From contig NC_134082.1 in NCBI RefSeq assembly GCF_000715075.1, positions 144,262,948 to 144,326,947 of the forward strand: DNA of 64,000 nt. The letters are read 5' to 3'. The stretch comes from Nicotiana tabacum. Its lineage: Eukaryota > Streptophyta > Magnoliopsida > Solanales > Solanaceae. Shown one piece after another: positions 45,945 through 58,304 of this stretch. The notes beneath the pieces were generated by a model. It had not been told where the DNA came from. It saw only the letters and a program-made list of their open reading frames with translations, and did no database searches. The position numbers and the translations under genes were made by a program. Positions within the stretch are counted from its first letter, which is position 1. Every line of letters begins with the position of its first letter.

Positions 45945-48159
45945 ATCATTCCGAGTAGTATAAGCACGTTTCGGCGCATTTGAAGTAAATTGAAGAACTT
46001 GAAGTTCATAAATTTGATTCAATTGGTTTTGGGGTATGATTCTTAGTTTTAGTGTTGTTTAGGGCGTTCCGAGAGTTCTAGCGAGTCCGTTTTATGATTC
46101 CAAACTTGTCGATATATTCATACGGGACCCCGGGGGCCCCGAGTGTCAATCAGACGAGGCTCGGACCAAGTTGGGAATTTGGAGCAACAACTGAAGCTTC
46201 AGGTTTCTGTCATAATCGCACCTGCACTTGGCCAGCCGTAGGTGCGAGCCACGAGCCACGAGCCACAGAAGTGAACGAGTGAGGGAAGCCCAGGCACCGT
46301 AGGTGCGGAAGATTTGGCGTACCTGCGTGACCGTAGGTGCGAGGTCAATGGTCGCAGGTGCGGTCCCTTGAGCCCGCAGATGCGGAGCTTGACCAGAGAG
46401 GGGAAATGCACACCTGCGATATTTTTCCGCAGGTGCGGGACCGAAGATACGGCTAAGGCACCGCAGGTGCGGAATCAGTGGAGGCAGTGAGGTTCATTTA
46501 ATAGGGGACTTATGCATTTTTCTCCCATTCTTCATACACTTGGGCGATTTTAGAGCTTCAAAAAGGGAGATTTCAACCAAGCTATTGAGGGTAAGTAATT
46601 CCTACCTAATGTGAGTTTAATACATAGATTATGCGTAGATTTTAACTTTTAAATTTGTGGAATTTATGGGTTAGATGGAAAACTCAGGCTTTTGATAAAA
46701 ATGAGATTTAACCATAAAATTTGTTATGGAATTTGGTAAAAATCATATATTTGAGTTCATGAGGTTATGGGTAACAATTTTCTTCTAAAATTTTCAGAAT
46801 CCGGGCAGGTGGGCTTGGAGGTGAATTTTAGGAACCTTACATTTACGGTTGGGTAATCACCTAAATAGTTAGAAAATGAACTTTTAAACATATATTGATT
46901 AGTTTATGCACTATTTGAATAGTTTTGGATTATTCGGCACTGATTCGAGAGTTTGAGCATAATCTTGGACTAGAAGTAGGCTTTGAGACGAGGTAAGTCT
47001 CCTTTCTAACCTTGTAAGAGGGAATTAACTAGTATGCGTTTCTATTTATGGGGGGCTACGTATGTACAAAGTGACGAGAGTCCGTGCGTAGCTACTATTT
47101 ATGCTAAAGATCGAGTAGTCTAGGATCCATATCGTGTTGTACTTGAAATGATTGCGCCCTTACTTGTCAATTGGATTGCTTAAATCAAATTTCAAAAATT
47201 GTAAAAGAATTTCAAGGGGATAAGTTTCACTTATTTGAGGTTGTGAATAGAACACTTGGCTGTTATTGAAAAACTCGTGTTTCTTAAAGTGTTTTCTATT
47301 GTGGAGCGGGCCTAGCGCCTCAGCAAGTTAATTAGATGCATATATGGTTCGCGCCGTTCGACTCTCGGCAGTGAAAAGTTTAAATATTACTATGTTGGTT
47401 CGGGCCGTACGACCTCGACATTATTTGCGCATGATAACCCTTGGGATTCTTCAATACTGATACTGCCTCCATGTTTGATGAAAGATAAATTTGAAATTTA
47501 ATAATTGTGAAAGACAGATAAATATCATACTTGGTTAATGAGTTCTGGTATATTTCTGTAATACATGCTTAGCTATAAATTGACTTATGAATTAGCCCTA
47601 GTGAGTATCAAGTCGACCCATCGTCATTACTTCTTCGAGGTTAGACTGGATACTACTAGGTACATATTATTTTATATGCTTACGCTGCACTTCTACACTT
47701 AATTGTGCAGGATCTGAGGCAGGTGCATCTGGATTCGCGTCCATCGCGCATACTTGATCCTAGTTCGAGATTTCACGGTGAGCTACCCCCTTCCGAGCCG
47801 TTCAGCAGCATGCCGGAGTATCTCTTTTGTTTAATTGTTCTGTCTATACTATTTCAGACAGTAGTTTAGGATTCTCTTGTATATTCTACTAGTAGCCCAT
47901 ATACTTGTGACACTGGGTCTTAGCACATACTAGTAGACTCATAATTTTTGGATTGTATACCTACAATTATGATTTCATTTAGTTGCATTCATTATCATCT
48001 CTTTAAAATTTGCTATCCATTAGCTTCTTTTAAAAACTTAAAGAAAATAAATTATTTGAAGAACTTATTAAAATGAAAATTACTAGATTGTTCACTGTTG
48101 GCTTCCCTAGCAATGGTGCTGGGAGCCATCACAGCCTAATTTCGAATTGGGTCGTGACA
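45945..48159 (+). repeat. 5' LTR of B, second part
   Basis: Resumes after the TSD ATCAT with CCGAGTAGTATAAGCACG and ends GGGTCGTGACA, just before the PBS. It has the GC-rich cluster of CCGCAGGTGCGG repeats at 46205-46475. The two parts together make about 2.67 kb, equal to the 3' LTR. No gene; the frames at 46094-46411 lie in the GC cluster. Confidence 0.9.
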
Positions 48160-48162
48160 ACA

Positions 48163-48174
48163 TGGTATCAGAGC
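48163..48174 (+). other. Primer-binding site of element B
   Basis: TGGTATCAGAGC, three bases after the LTR, the exact complement of the plant initiator methionine tRNA 3' end used by many chromoviruses and Copia elements. Confidence 0.92.
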
Positions 48175-48351
48175 TATAGGTTCACATAGGTCTCACAAGT
48201 TATGGGCAGACCTAGTAGAGTCTTGCAGATCGGTAAAGAGACGTCGGTACTTATTTTAGAGAGGCTATAGGGTGTTAAGAAACTACTCTTTATTAATCTC
48301 CTATCATGCAATTGATGGTATACTAAGTTCCTTTCTCTTATTCTCTCATAG

Positions 48352-49935
48352 ATGGTGAGAATTTGTATGACGGACGTTCCAGACACGGGAAGAGCTGCTC
48401 CCCCCATTACTAGAGACCGAGGCAGAGGACGGGAGAAGGCACTGGCCCGAGGTAGGGGACGAGGGCGTCCCAGAGCTGCCCCAATTGCACCACCAGCGGA
48501 TCTAGTGGAGGATCCCATCATTGAGGAGCAGGGCGAGGTTCCCGCAGCAGACCTAGCTTTGGTAGATTTCGTGTCAACACTGGGCTTTTAGGAGGTCATG
48601 GGTCGTGTGATGCGGTTCATGGACACCATGACTCAAGCTAGGCTATTCCCAGCAAAACCAACCAGATCTCAGGCCGGAGGGGGAGCACAAACCCCTACTT
48701 CCCAGGCTCCGAAGAATGTAGCTGCCGTATATCAGACCCCGAGTGCAGTACCCATGGGCGGAGCCTAGCCAGTTGCAGCAGTTGCACTTGAGCCTTTAAG
48801 CTACGGACAACGAGCCGCAGAAGCTATTAGATAGATCGACTAGGCTGCACCCTCCTATCTTCGAGGGTGATCGGCATGAGGATCCCCAGGACTTCATTGA
48901 TCAGTGCAAGGACAGACTGCACAACATAAGGATATTGGATTCCTATAGGGTGGATTTCACTACTTTCCAGCTGAAGGGCAAGGCCCGTAGATGGTGGCAG
49001 TCCTATCTTCTTGGAAGGCCAACAAGTTCTCATCCCATGACTTGGGACCAGTTTACACAGCTTTTCTTGGACAGGTATATTCCACCCTCTTAGAGGGAAG
49101 AGTTGCGGTTTCAGTTTGAGCAGCTTCAGCAGGGTTAGCTGCCTGTGACCGATTATATGGCGAGATTTTCTGAGTTATCCCGCCATGTACTGATGATACT
49201 TCCTAGCGAGGCGGAGCAAGTGCAAAGGTTTGTTGAGGGGTTGCACTCAGGTATTCAGGCTACTATGGCCCGGGAGGTTGGGATGGGTACTTTTTATCAG
49301 TTAGTAGTGGAGATAGCTCAGAGGATTGAGGGCTACCGTCAGAGGGGTAGAGAGTAGATGTAGTAGGACAAGAGGTCCTATTTTTTGGAGAGTTTAGAGG
49401 TGCCCTGACTGGGGGCAGAGGTTAGTTCGGGAGGGGTCAGCCTAGCAGACCCACATATCCAGCACCACCACCTCCTCAGGGTGCTCCGACGCGACCCTAT
49501 TTTAGCGCCATGCTAGAGTGTTCTTATCACCCACCAGCCATTCAGGGTTCTTCTAGTGGGTACTCGGGTATTTAGGGTTCTTCCAATGCCTAATTCAGTG
49601 CCATGCTAGAGAGTTCGTACCGCTCGCCAGCTATTTAGGGTTCTTCCAATGGTTATTCAGGATATCAGGGTCAATCTTCAGGGCAACATACCACTGTATC
49701 GAGAGGTTGTTTCGAGTATGGAGATCTCAACAAAGATTTTGCCCCAAGCTTTGGGGCAAGGCAGTGTAGCAGGGCCAGCAACACATAATTATAGTACCAG
49801 CTGTTCGGCCGCCTAGAGGCAAAGAACATACAGGCAGGGGAAGTACTAGAGGTGGAGGCCAGGCAGGGGGAGTTTAGCCAGCTACTGTTCATTCAGGTGG
49901 AGGCCAGCCAGTCGGCACTCCTGCCAGGTTCTATG
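48352..49935 (+). pseudogene. Gag of element B
   Basis: From ATG 48352 (MVRICMTDVPDTGRAAPP, then an Arg/Gly-rich stretch) to GF*EVMGRVM, where a TAG is shared with element A. After more stops the core reads LHPPIFEGDRHEDPQDFIDQ, FQLKGKARRWWQSYLLGR and DQFTQLFLDRYIPPS, then DYMARFSELSRHVLMILPSE and AEQVQRFVEGLHSGIQ (49145-49357). The zinc knuckle near 49703 is ruined: GCFEYGDL followed by a loss of the His and last Cys. Gag binds and packages element RNA; this copy cannot be made whole. Confidence 0.82.
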
Positions 49936-49958
49936 CCTTTCCGGCCAGACCAGATGCA

Positions 49959-50333
49959 GTGGCCTCAGATGTTGTGATCATATGTATTTTTTCTGTCTGC
50001 GGTAGGGATGCTTCAGTGCTATTTGATCCAGGGTTTACCTATTCATATGTGTCATCTTTGTTTGCTCATTTCCTAGATATTCCTCATGAGTCCTTGGGTA
50101 CTCTGGTTTATGTGTCCACTCCTATAGGCGATTCTATCCTGGTAGATCAGATCTATCGGTCCTTTATGGTTACATTCTGTGGTTACGAGACTAGAGCGGA
50201 CCTTCTATTGCTTGATATGACCGACTTTGAGGTCATCCTAGGCATGGACTGGCTATCCCCATATCATGCCATCCTTGATTGCCATGCCAAGATTGTTACT
50301 TTAGCGATGCTAGAGTTGCCGAGATTGGAGTGA
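49959..50333 (+). pseudogene. Aspartic protease of element B
   Basis: Open frame of 124 residues with the active-site loop VLFDPGFTYSYVSSLFAHFL; relatives have DPGST, so Ser is Phe here. It continues with IPHESLGTLVYVSTPIGDSI, FCGYETRADLLLLDMTDFEV and ILGMDWLSPYHAILDCHAK. The domain looks whole in length and would process Gag-Pol. A stop at 50331 ends it where the RT linker should continue. Confidence 0.82.
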
Positions 50334-50407
50334 AATGGTTCATTTGTCAGTATATCTAGTCGGGTTATCTCTTTTTCGAAGGCTCGACATATGGTCGATA
50401 GGGTTGT

Positions 50408-51414
50408 TTGGCTTATCTAGCCTATGTTTGGGATACTACCACAGGGACTCCAGAGATTGATTCAGTGCCAGTAGTTCGGGAGTTTGCCAATGTGTTTCCT
50501 TCTGACCTTCCAAGCATGCCACCAGATCGTGACATTAATTTCTGTATTGACTTGGCTTTAGTTACCCAGCCTATATCTATCCCACCATATCGTATGGCTT
50601 CGAAAGAATTGAAGGAGTTAAAGGAACAGTTTGAGGCGTTTCTAGCAAAGGGGTTCGTCAGTCCAAGTGTGTCCCCTTGGGGTGCACCAGTGTTATTTGT
50701 GAAGAAGAATAATGGGCTATGCGGATGTGCATTGATTACTTCTTGTTAAACAAGGTCATCATCAAGAACAAGTACTCGTTGCCGCGTATTGATGACTTGT
50801 TTGACCAGTTGCATGGTGCTAGGGTGTTCTCTAAGATTGACTTGAGGTCAGGGTTCCATCAGTTGAAGATTCGAGGATCGGATGTCCCGAAGACTGCTTT
50901 CCGTACAAGATATGGTCATTATAAGTTTCTAGTGATGTCTTTCGGCTTGACTAATGATCCAACGACGTTTATAGACTTGATGAACAAAGTGTTCATGCCT
51001 TATATTGATTCGTTCGTTATTGTCTTCATTGATGACATTTTGATGTACTCGCGTAGTATGGAGGAAAACAAGCGATATTTAAGAGTGGTGCTTTAGACCT
51101 TGCGGGAGCAGAAGCTATATGCTAAGTTCTCCAAGTGTGAGTTTTGGTTAGATTCTGTGGCATTCTTGGGGCATGTTGTATCAGGTGAGGGTATTAAGGT
51201 GGATCCCAATAAGATTGAGGCAGTTCCGAGTTGGCCTCGTCCTACTTCGGCAACTGAGATCAGGAGTTTCTTGGTATTAGCAGGTTATTATCGCTGGTTT
51301 ATGAAGGACTTCTCATCCATTGCAACACCTTTGACTAGATTGACCCAGAAGGGTGCTCAGTTCCGTTGGTCTGATGATTGTGAGGCGGCTTTCAAAAGCT
51401 CAAGACAACTTTGA
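50408..51414 (+). pseudogene. Reverse transcriptase of element B
   Basis: Frames 50408-50749 and 50719-51096 give FANVFPSDLPSMPPDRDINF, LAKGFVSPSVSPWGAPVLFV, a frameshift at about 50715, then [53 protein letters not shown] and [17 protein letters not shown] (YxDD loop as FIDD). After a TAG at 51094 comes [40 protein letters not shown] and [20 protein letters not shown]. Close to element A in all blocks and better kept. One frameshift and one stop are enough to inactivate it. Confidence 0.88.
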
Positions 51415-51910
51415 CTTTGACACCGGTTCTAGTATTGCCTCCCGGTTCGGGGATGTATATAGTGTATTGAGACACTTCAAGTGTTGGCTTGGGTTGTGTA
51501 TTTATGCAGGAGGGATGAGTTATTGCATATGTTTCGCGTTAGTTGAAGATTCATGAGAAGAATTACCTTGTGCACGATCTAGAGTTGGCCACGATTGTTC
51601 ATGCTCTAAAGATTTGGAGGCATTATCTATATAGGGTGCCTTGTGAGGTTTACACTGATCATCGCAGTTTGCAGCACTTGTTCAAGCAAAGGGACCTCAA
51701 TTTGAGGCAGTGCCAGATGGCTTGAGTTACTGAAGGATTATGGCATCACTATTCTTTATCATCCGAGTAAGGAGAACGTGTTCATAGATGCCTTGAGCAG
51801 GAAGGCAGAGAGTATGTGTAGCTTGGCATTCATTCCAGTAGAGGAGAGTTCACTAGCCTTGGATATCGAGTCATTGGCTAACAGACTTGTGAGGTTGGAT
51901 ATTTCAGAAC
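51400..51910 (+). pseudogene. RNase H of element B
   Basis: After a frameshift near 51395 the sequence reads GMYIVY, a stop, SVGLGCVFMQEG, the TGA shared with element [41 protein letters not shown] and YTDHRSLQHLFKQRDL. A further break near 51720 precedes KDYGITILYHPSKENVFIDA and LSRKAESM. A single RNase H is present, unlike element T, as expected for a chromovirus. Confidence 0.8.
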
Positions 51911-53200
51911 CTAGCTGAGTTTTTGCATACGTCGTTGCTATTCTTCACTATTGGAGAAGATCAAGGCTCGACAGTTTGATGATCCACATTTTGCAGTTCT
52001 CACAGAGACGATACTATATGGTGGTGCCAAGGAGGTTTTTACTGGCGAGGATGGTGTTTCGCGGCTCCAGGGTCATCTATGTATTCCTAATTTCGATGGC
52101 TTGAGGTAGAGGATTCTAGATAAGGCACACAGTTCTCGGTATTCCATTCATCCGGGTACTATGAAGATGTATCGTGACTTGAGACAACATTATTGGTGGC
52201 GGCAGATGAAGAAAGACATAACGGAGTATGTAGCTAGGTGCCTAAATTGCCAGCAAGTTAAGTATGAGCACCAGAGGCCATGTGGCCTACTCCAACAGAT
52301 GACTATACCGGAGTGTGAACAAGAGAGCATTACTATGGACTTCGTAGTTGGGTTGGCGCGGACCTTGCGGAGGTTCGATGCAGTTTCGGTCATTGTTGAC
52401 AGGTTGACCAAGTCGGCGCACTTGATTCGAGCTGAAACTACTTATACTTCATAGAGGTTGGCCCAGATTTGTATCCGGGAGGTAGTTCGGTTGTACGGTG
52501 TGCCTGTTTCCATCATATTAGATAGAGGCCCTCAGTTCACTTTGCATTTCTGGAGAGCCGTACAGAGTGAGTTGGGAACCCATGTAGAGATCAGCACTGC
52601 ATTTTATCCACAGACCGACGGGCAGTCAGAGCGAATAGTTTAGATATTGGAGGACATGCTCAGAGCATGTGTGATTGACTTTGGGGGACAGTGGGATCAG
52701 TTTTTGCCTTTGGCCGAGTTTGTTTACAATAACAACCATAAGTCTAGCATTGAGATGGCTCTATTTGAGGCTTTATATGCTCGGCGGTGTTGTTGTCCCA
52801 TTGGGTGGTTTGAGCCCGGTGAGGCTAAGTTATATGGTACTGATTTGATGAATGATGCCTTGGAAAAGGTAAAGTTGAATCAGGAGCGACTTCGCACAAC
52901 ATAGTCCAGACAGAAGAGTTACGCGGATCAGAAGGCACGTGATTTATCATTTATGGTGGGCGAGAAGGTTCTCTTAAAGGTCCTGCCGAAGAAGGGGATT
53001 ATGAGATTCGGAAAGCAGGGCAAGTTTAGCCCAAGGTTTATAGGCCCATTTGAGGTGTTGAGGCAAGTTGGGGAGGTTGATTATGAACTTGCTTTACCTC
53101 CCAACCTATCAGGATTTCATCTGGTTTTTCACGTGTCTATGCTCCATAGGTTTCACGTCGATTTCTCACATGTGTTAGACTTCAGCACTATCCAGTTAGA
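51911..53200 (+). pseudogene. Integrase of element B
   Basis: The zinc-binding part reads SSRYSIHPGTMKMYRDLRQH and CLNCQQVKYEHQRP (52130-52280). The core holds ITMDFVVGLARTLRRFDAVS (Asp), SIILDRGPQFTLHFWRAVQS (Asp; Leu for the usual Ser) and YPQTDGQSERIV (Glu, 52615-52643). TAG stops occur at about 52452 and 52642. Then [40 protein letters not shown] and, in the C-terminal part, [40 protein letters not shown] and FHLVFHVSMLHRF. All three catalytic acids remain, but the frame is broken. Confidence 0.86.
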
Positions 53201-53432
53201 TGAGCACCTGGGTTATGAGAAGGAGCTAGTTGCGATTGTTGCTAGACAGGATCGCTAGTTGAGATCCAAGAGGATTTCCACGGTAAAGGTTCAGTGGAGG
53301 GACCAACCAGTCGAGAAGGCAACCTAGGAGTCCGAGGAGGACATGCGGAGCAGATATCCACACTTATTCAGTATTTCAGTTATTAATCTAAACCCGTCGA
53401 TGACGAATGTTTGTTTAAGAGGTGGAGAATGA
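53201..53432 (+). pseudogene. Chromodomain tail of element B
   Basis: In the frame of the integrase C-terminus: LGYEKELVAIVARQDR, TAG, LRSKRISTVKVQWRDQPVEK, TAG, ESEEDMRSRYPHLF, then a tail to a TGA at 53430-53432 that overlaps the LTR start. The aromatic and acidic residues (VQWR, YPHLF, ESEED) mark a chromodomain, which in these elements may guide insertion to chromatin. It supports placing A and B among chromoviruses. Confidence 0.78.
53417..53429 (+). other. Polypurine tract of element B
   Basis: AAGAGGTGGAGAA directly before the LTR start TGATACGACCC. Confidence 0.8.
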
Positions 53433-56102
53433 TACGACCCTGCCAGTCATTTTTCTTTTTAGAACCTCATTCCCTACATAAGACTTTCTGTACATGCTTT
53501 TACTGATTTATGATTTGCGGGATGGTTGGTTTGGGATTTGGAAGGGTTCGGGCTAAAATCGGAACACTTGGTTCCTTAAGTTAGCTTAAAAGGCTAAGTT
53601 TGACTTCGGTCAATAATTTTAATAAACGACCTCACAATCAGGATTTGATGGTTCCAATAGGTTCGTATGAAGATTTCGGACTTGGGCGTATGTTCAGATC
53701 GGATTTTGGATGACCCGGGAGCGTTTTAGCGCCTAATAGTGAAAGTTGGTTCTTCGAAGATTTTAGAAGTTCTTTAAATTTGGTTTGGAGTGAGTTTTGG
53801 TGTTATCGAGGTCCAAATGGAATTCCAAGATCGGTAAATAATGCCATTTAAAACTTGCACGTAAATTTTGGTGTCATTCCGAGTAGTATAAGTACGTTTC
53901 GACGCATTTGAAGTAAATTGAGGAACTTGAAGTTCATAAGTTTGATTCATTGGCTTTGTGGTGTGATTCTTAGTTTTAGTGTTGTTTCGGGCATTCTGAG
54001 ATTTTGAGCGAGTCCGTTTTATGATTCGACACTTGTCAGTATATTCGGGCAGGGCCCCGGGGGCCCCGAATGTCAATCAAACGAGGTTCGGGCCAAGTTG
54101 GGAATTTGGGGCAACAACAGAAGCATCAGGTTTCTGTCATAATTGCACCTGAGCTTGGCCAGCTGCATGTGCGAGCCACGAGCCGCAGAAGCGAATGAGT
54201 GAGGGAAGCCCAGACATCGAAGGTGCGGAAGTTTTGGTGCACCTGCGCGACTGTAGGTGCGAGGTCAGTAGTCGTAGGTGCAGGATGGTGTGTAGATGCG
54301 GTCCCTTGAGCCCGTAAATGCAGAGCTTGGCCAGGTAGGGGAAATGCACACCTGTGATGATTTTTGCGCAGGTGCGGCCAAGGCACCGTAGGTGCGGAAT
54401 CACTAGAGGCAGTGAAGTTCATTTAATACGGGACTTAGGCATTTTTCTCCCATTCTTCACACACTTGAGTGATTTTAGAGCTTTAAAAAGGGAGATTTCA
54501 ACCTAGCTATTGAGGGTAAGTAATTCCTACATAATGTACGTTTAACACATAGATTATGGGTAGATTTTAACATGTAAATTTGTGGAATTTATGGGTTAGA
54601 TGAAAGACCTAGGTTTTTGATAAAAATGAGATTTAACTATGAAATATATTATGGAATTTGATAAAAATTATATATCTGAGTTCATGTGGTTATGGGTAAC
54701 AACTTTCTTCAAAAATTTCCAGAATTCGGGCACATGGCCTAGGGGTGAATTTTAGGAACCTTACATTTACGGTTGAGTAATTACCTAAATAGTTAGACAA
54801 TGAAAACTTGGACATATATTGATTAGTTTATGCACTATTTGAATAGTTTTGGATTGTTCGGTGCCGATTCGAGGGTTTGAGCATAATCTTGGACCAGAAG
54901 TAAGCCTTGAGACGAAGAAAGTCTCCTTTCAAACCTTGTAAGAAAACAATTTCCCCATAGGCAAACTAACTAGTATGTGTGTCTATTTGTGGAGGGCTAC
55001 GTATGTACGAAGTGACAAGAGTCCGTGCGTAGCTACTATTTATGCTAATGTCCGGGTAGTCTAGGACCCATATCCTGTTGTACTTGAAATGATTGCGCCT
55101 TTACTTGTCAATTGGATTGCTTAAATCAAAATTCAAAAATTGTAAAAGAATTTCAAGGGGATAAGTTTCACTTATTTGAGGTTGTGAATAGAACGCTTGA
55201 CTGTTATTGAAAAACTTGTGTTTCTTAAAGTGTTTTCTATTTGTGGAGCAGGCCGAGCGCCTCAGTAGGTTAAATAGATGTATTTATGGTTCGCGCCGTT
55301 CGACCCTCGACAGTGCACAGTTTAAATATTACTATGTTGGTTCGGGCTATATGGCCTCGACATTATTTGCGCATGATGACTGTTGGGATTCTTCATAACT
55401 GATACCGCTTCCATGTTTGATGAAAGATAAATTTTTAATTTAATAATTGTGAAAGACAGATAAATATCATCTTTGGTTAATGAGTTCTGGTATATTTCTG
55501 TAATACATGCTTAGCTATAAATTGACTTATTATCATTAGCCCTAGTAAGTATCTAGTCGACCCCTCGTCATTACTTTTTCGAGGTTAGACTGGATACTTA
55601 CTTAGTACATATTGTTTTATGTACTCACGCTATATTTCTGCACTTAATTGTATAAGATTTAAGGCAGGTACATCTGGATACGCGTCCGACACACATACTT
55701 GATCCTGATTCAAGATTTCACGGTGAGCTGCCCCTTCCGAGCCTTTCAGGAGCATGCCAGAGTCTCTCTTTTGTTTAATTGTTCTGTCTATACTATTTCA
55801 GACAGCAGTTTAGGATTCTTTTGTATATTCTACTAGTGGCCCATATACTTATGACACCGGGTCTTGGCACACACTAGTAGACTCGTGATTTTTGGATTGT
55901 ATCCCTAAAATTATGATTTCATTTAGCTGCTTTCATTATCATCACTTTAAAATCCGCTATCCATCAACTTCTTTTAAAAATTTAAAGAAAGTAAACTGTT
56001 TAAGAACTTATTAAAAATGGAAATCACTAGATTGTTCACTGTTGCTTGCCTAGAAACAGTGCTGGACGCTATCACGGCGTAATTTCGAATTGGATCGTGA
56101 CA
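53430..56102 (+). repeat. 3' LTR of element B
   Basis: TGATACGACCC...GGATCGTGACA, 2673 bp, partner of the split 5' LTR. The GC-rich repeat cluster lies at 54140-54400 in a more mutated state than in the 5' LTR. No gene seen. Confidence 0.9.
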
Positions 56103-58239
56103 ACACAGATAAAAAATAATTGATAATTTAATGAATAAAAAATATATCAGAATGCGTAGTGACAAAATATAGATACTTAGTCAACTGCATATAATATGGC
56201 ATATGTTAAGGATATATAAAGCTAACCTAGTGAAATAAAAATATGCCAAAGGAAAAAAAAGAATCTTCAGAAGACTCATACCTGGCATATATAGGTTGAT
56301 TTCCTACCCATATTAGTTTCTACAATAATTTGAACTAACTGGAAAGACCAAAGAGGTTGATCACAAATCACACAAGACGTTAAGAGCAGAGACAACATTA
56401 CTACAATAATCGTAGAGCATACACTAGTTAACAAGTACTGTAGGCATTAAGTAAAATATATGTCATGTGCCTAAAATTCTTTCACAAAACCAAATACAAA
56501 TTTGTGTTCTCTTTCTTATGCCATTTATCGGTTTTTTTAAAAGCAAATAACCAAAGGAACAACGAATAAAAGATTGCATTACAAAATAAAAAACTTCTCT
56601 CTCCTAGTATCCGGTCAATCCTATTTTTGTACTTCTCATGGAAAACTGGCCAAGAAAGTGTTGCGAAGACTGGTAAAATTCTCTCTAAAGCAGCACGGTC
56701 TTACAAATTAGGCAAGAAAGTAAAAGAGTACACTGTCAAACGCTATGAAGTTATTGATATTTTTCAAATATGAGAAATAGTTAATTACCCAGACAAAGAT
56801 AAATCTAAGAGATACATTTAACATAATACAAGTACACAATGCCTAAGGCTTTTTGCTCAAAAATAAAAGATGTCAAATGACCCCAACCAAAAAAATAAAG
56901 ACAAGGTAAATTGCACAAGTTTAATTTCAAATAGTTCATGAACTCCTCAGAAATCATTGTCCTAAATTAAATGTGAAGTTGTAAAAACTAATTCCTTCAT
57001 ACTTGCAAAGTTTTTTAGCTGCAAATCTAAGGCAAACAACTTTTTGTTCGGGGCATGGAACGGTCAGCAATAGCAACAGTTCTTAAAATATAGTTCATAG
57101 AGAATTAAAATTAGATTACACGAATTTAAAGAAATTACCACATGTTTCGGCAGTATGTCAACAAATAATTGCAAAGTGATCGATCAAAATGAATATAAGA
57201 GAATATTCTAGAAAGCCAAAAATCAATCATAAATCTTCAGTCTTCCACACTCTCACAATAAACATTGAAATCGTAACTCCATAAACCAGAAATAAACAAA
57301 AACATAAAGCTATACTTATCAAATGGGCAAAAACCAGTAGTCTCTAACTTATTATATATATATTTCTTGTCTTCCATTTTGAAGGTTTTTGGGTTACTCA
57401 ATATTATTACCAAATCTACAAAAGAACGACATTAAGTACACTCTACAAGGGAACAAAAAGGAAAAAATTTCATTAGAAATATAATACATAGTATCTTTCT
57501 TTTGAATAAATAGTATAGTATTTCAAACCTCAGTCCACTAAAATAATCAAAAGCACTGTGATAATGCTAAATAATTCATCTCAATTACAAAACATACAAT
57601 TATATACACACTAGATTGATACTTGTACTATGAGAATTACCAAAGAAATTGAACATAATATAAAGCAAACAACAATAAGCACAAAATATTTACTAAAATA
57701 AGAAAATTATCGGAAAAGATAAAATAGGCAAACAAGAACAGAAATAAAACTAAACCTAGGGCTCAAGAATGATGCTGGTAATGGCCAAAACTGACGAGTG
57801 GCAAGGTTGAAAGAGAAAGAGAGCATCAACAACCAAAAAAATCGACACATAAGGAGAAGAGAGAGAAAGATAGATAGAGAGAGGTAAATTGGATTACTTG
57901 GTGATGGTGTCCGGTCGTGATGGTGCCCCCACCGATGGCTGGATATATCTCAAATTAAAAAATAGTTCAATTTGGGTGTCTGTTCTAGGTTTACAAGGAG
58001 GGAATAAGGAGAGAGAGGGAACAAATTAAAAAGCTGGAGGGAAGATAAAGTTAAAAAAAATTGCTTTCAATAATTAGTACTAACTTTTATAGAGGTCATT
58101 CTCTTCAACTGCCACTGAAAGGTTCTAATTCCCGGCTAATATCTAATCATTGCTAACATTTGAGTTCAAGGAATAAATTACCAGCAAATAGTTTATTGCC
58201 ACTAAACAATAGCCACTAAAAGCATTTTTTCTTGTAGTG
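56103..58239. other. CACTA right arm
   Basis: AT-rich DNA without a clear gene. The last 180 bases have subterminal motifs (TGCCACTGAAAGG, CCCGGCTAATA, TTGCCACTAAACAATAGCC) before the TIR. Near 57730-57960 the minus strand has a C/T-rich stretch (TCTCTCTATCTATC, TCTCTTCTCC) that could be a 5' leader or captured gene piece; there is no protein evidence. Confidence 0.55.
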
Positions 58240-58242
58240 CCT

Positions 58243-58301
58243 AGTCGTAGAGACTAGGTGCCGTCACGACAGTTCACAGAGGGAGAACTTGGGTCGTGAC
58301 A
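58243..58301 (+). repeat. 5' LTR of C, last 59 bases
   Basis: AGTCGTAGAGACTAGGTGCC to GGGTCGTGACA; continues the LTR interrupted at 29778 by the CACTA. It has the same terminal block as A and B. Confidence 0.88.
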
Positions 58302-58304
58302 AAT

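Larger units (their letters stand above)
31136..56102 (+). mobile_element. Ty3/Gypsy chromovirus B
   Basis: Plus-strand element in the CACTA. The 5' LTR is in two parts (31136-31591 and 45950-48159) around element G; then come PBS, gag, protease, RT, RNase H, integrase, chromodomain, PPT and a full 3' LTR (53430-56102). Probable TSD ATACA (31131-31135) against ACACA (56103-56107), one mismatch. The same family as A but more complete. The LTR starts differ a good deal (TATAACGACC against TGATACGACC), so the insertion is not recent. Stops and shifts in every domain. Confidence 0.9.
29779..58239. mobile_element. CACTA (En/Spm-type) transposon
   Basis: Terminal inverted repeats CACTACAACAAAA (left) and CACTACAAGAAAA (right, reverse strand), one mismatch in 13, with a perfect 3-bp TSD CCT (29776-29778, 58240-58242). 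Removing it joins the LTR of C (GTGTTAGGCTTACCT / AGTCGTAGAGACTAGG). Its own DNA is only about 3.5 kb (29779-31135 and 56103-58239). The rest is element B with G inside. Subterminal GCCGCTAAA, TAGCGGC and GCCACTAAA strings fit the motif-rich ends of CACTA elements. I recognise no transposase, so it is probably non-autonomous. Confidence 0.88.
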
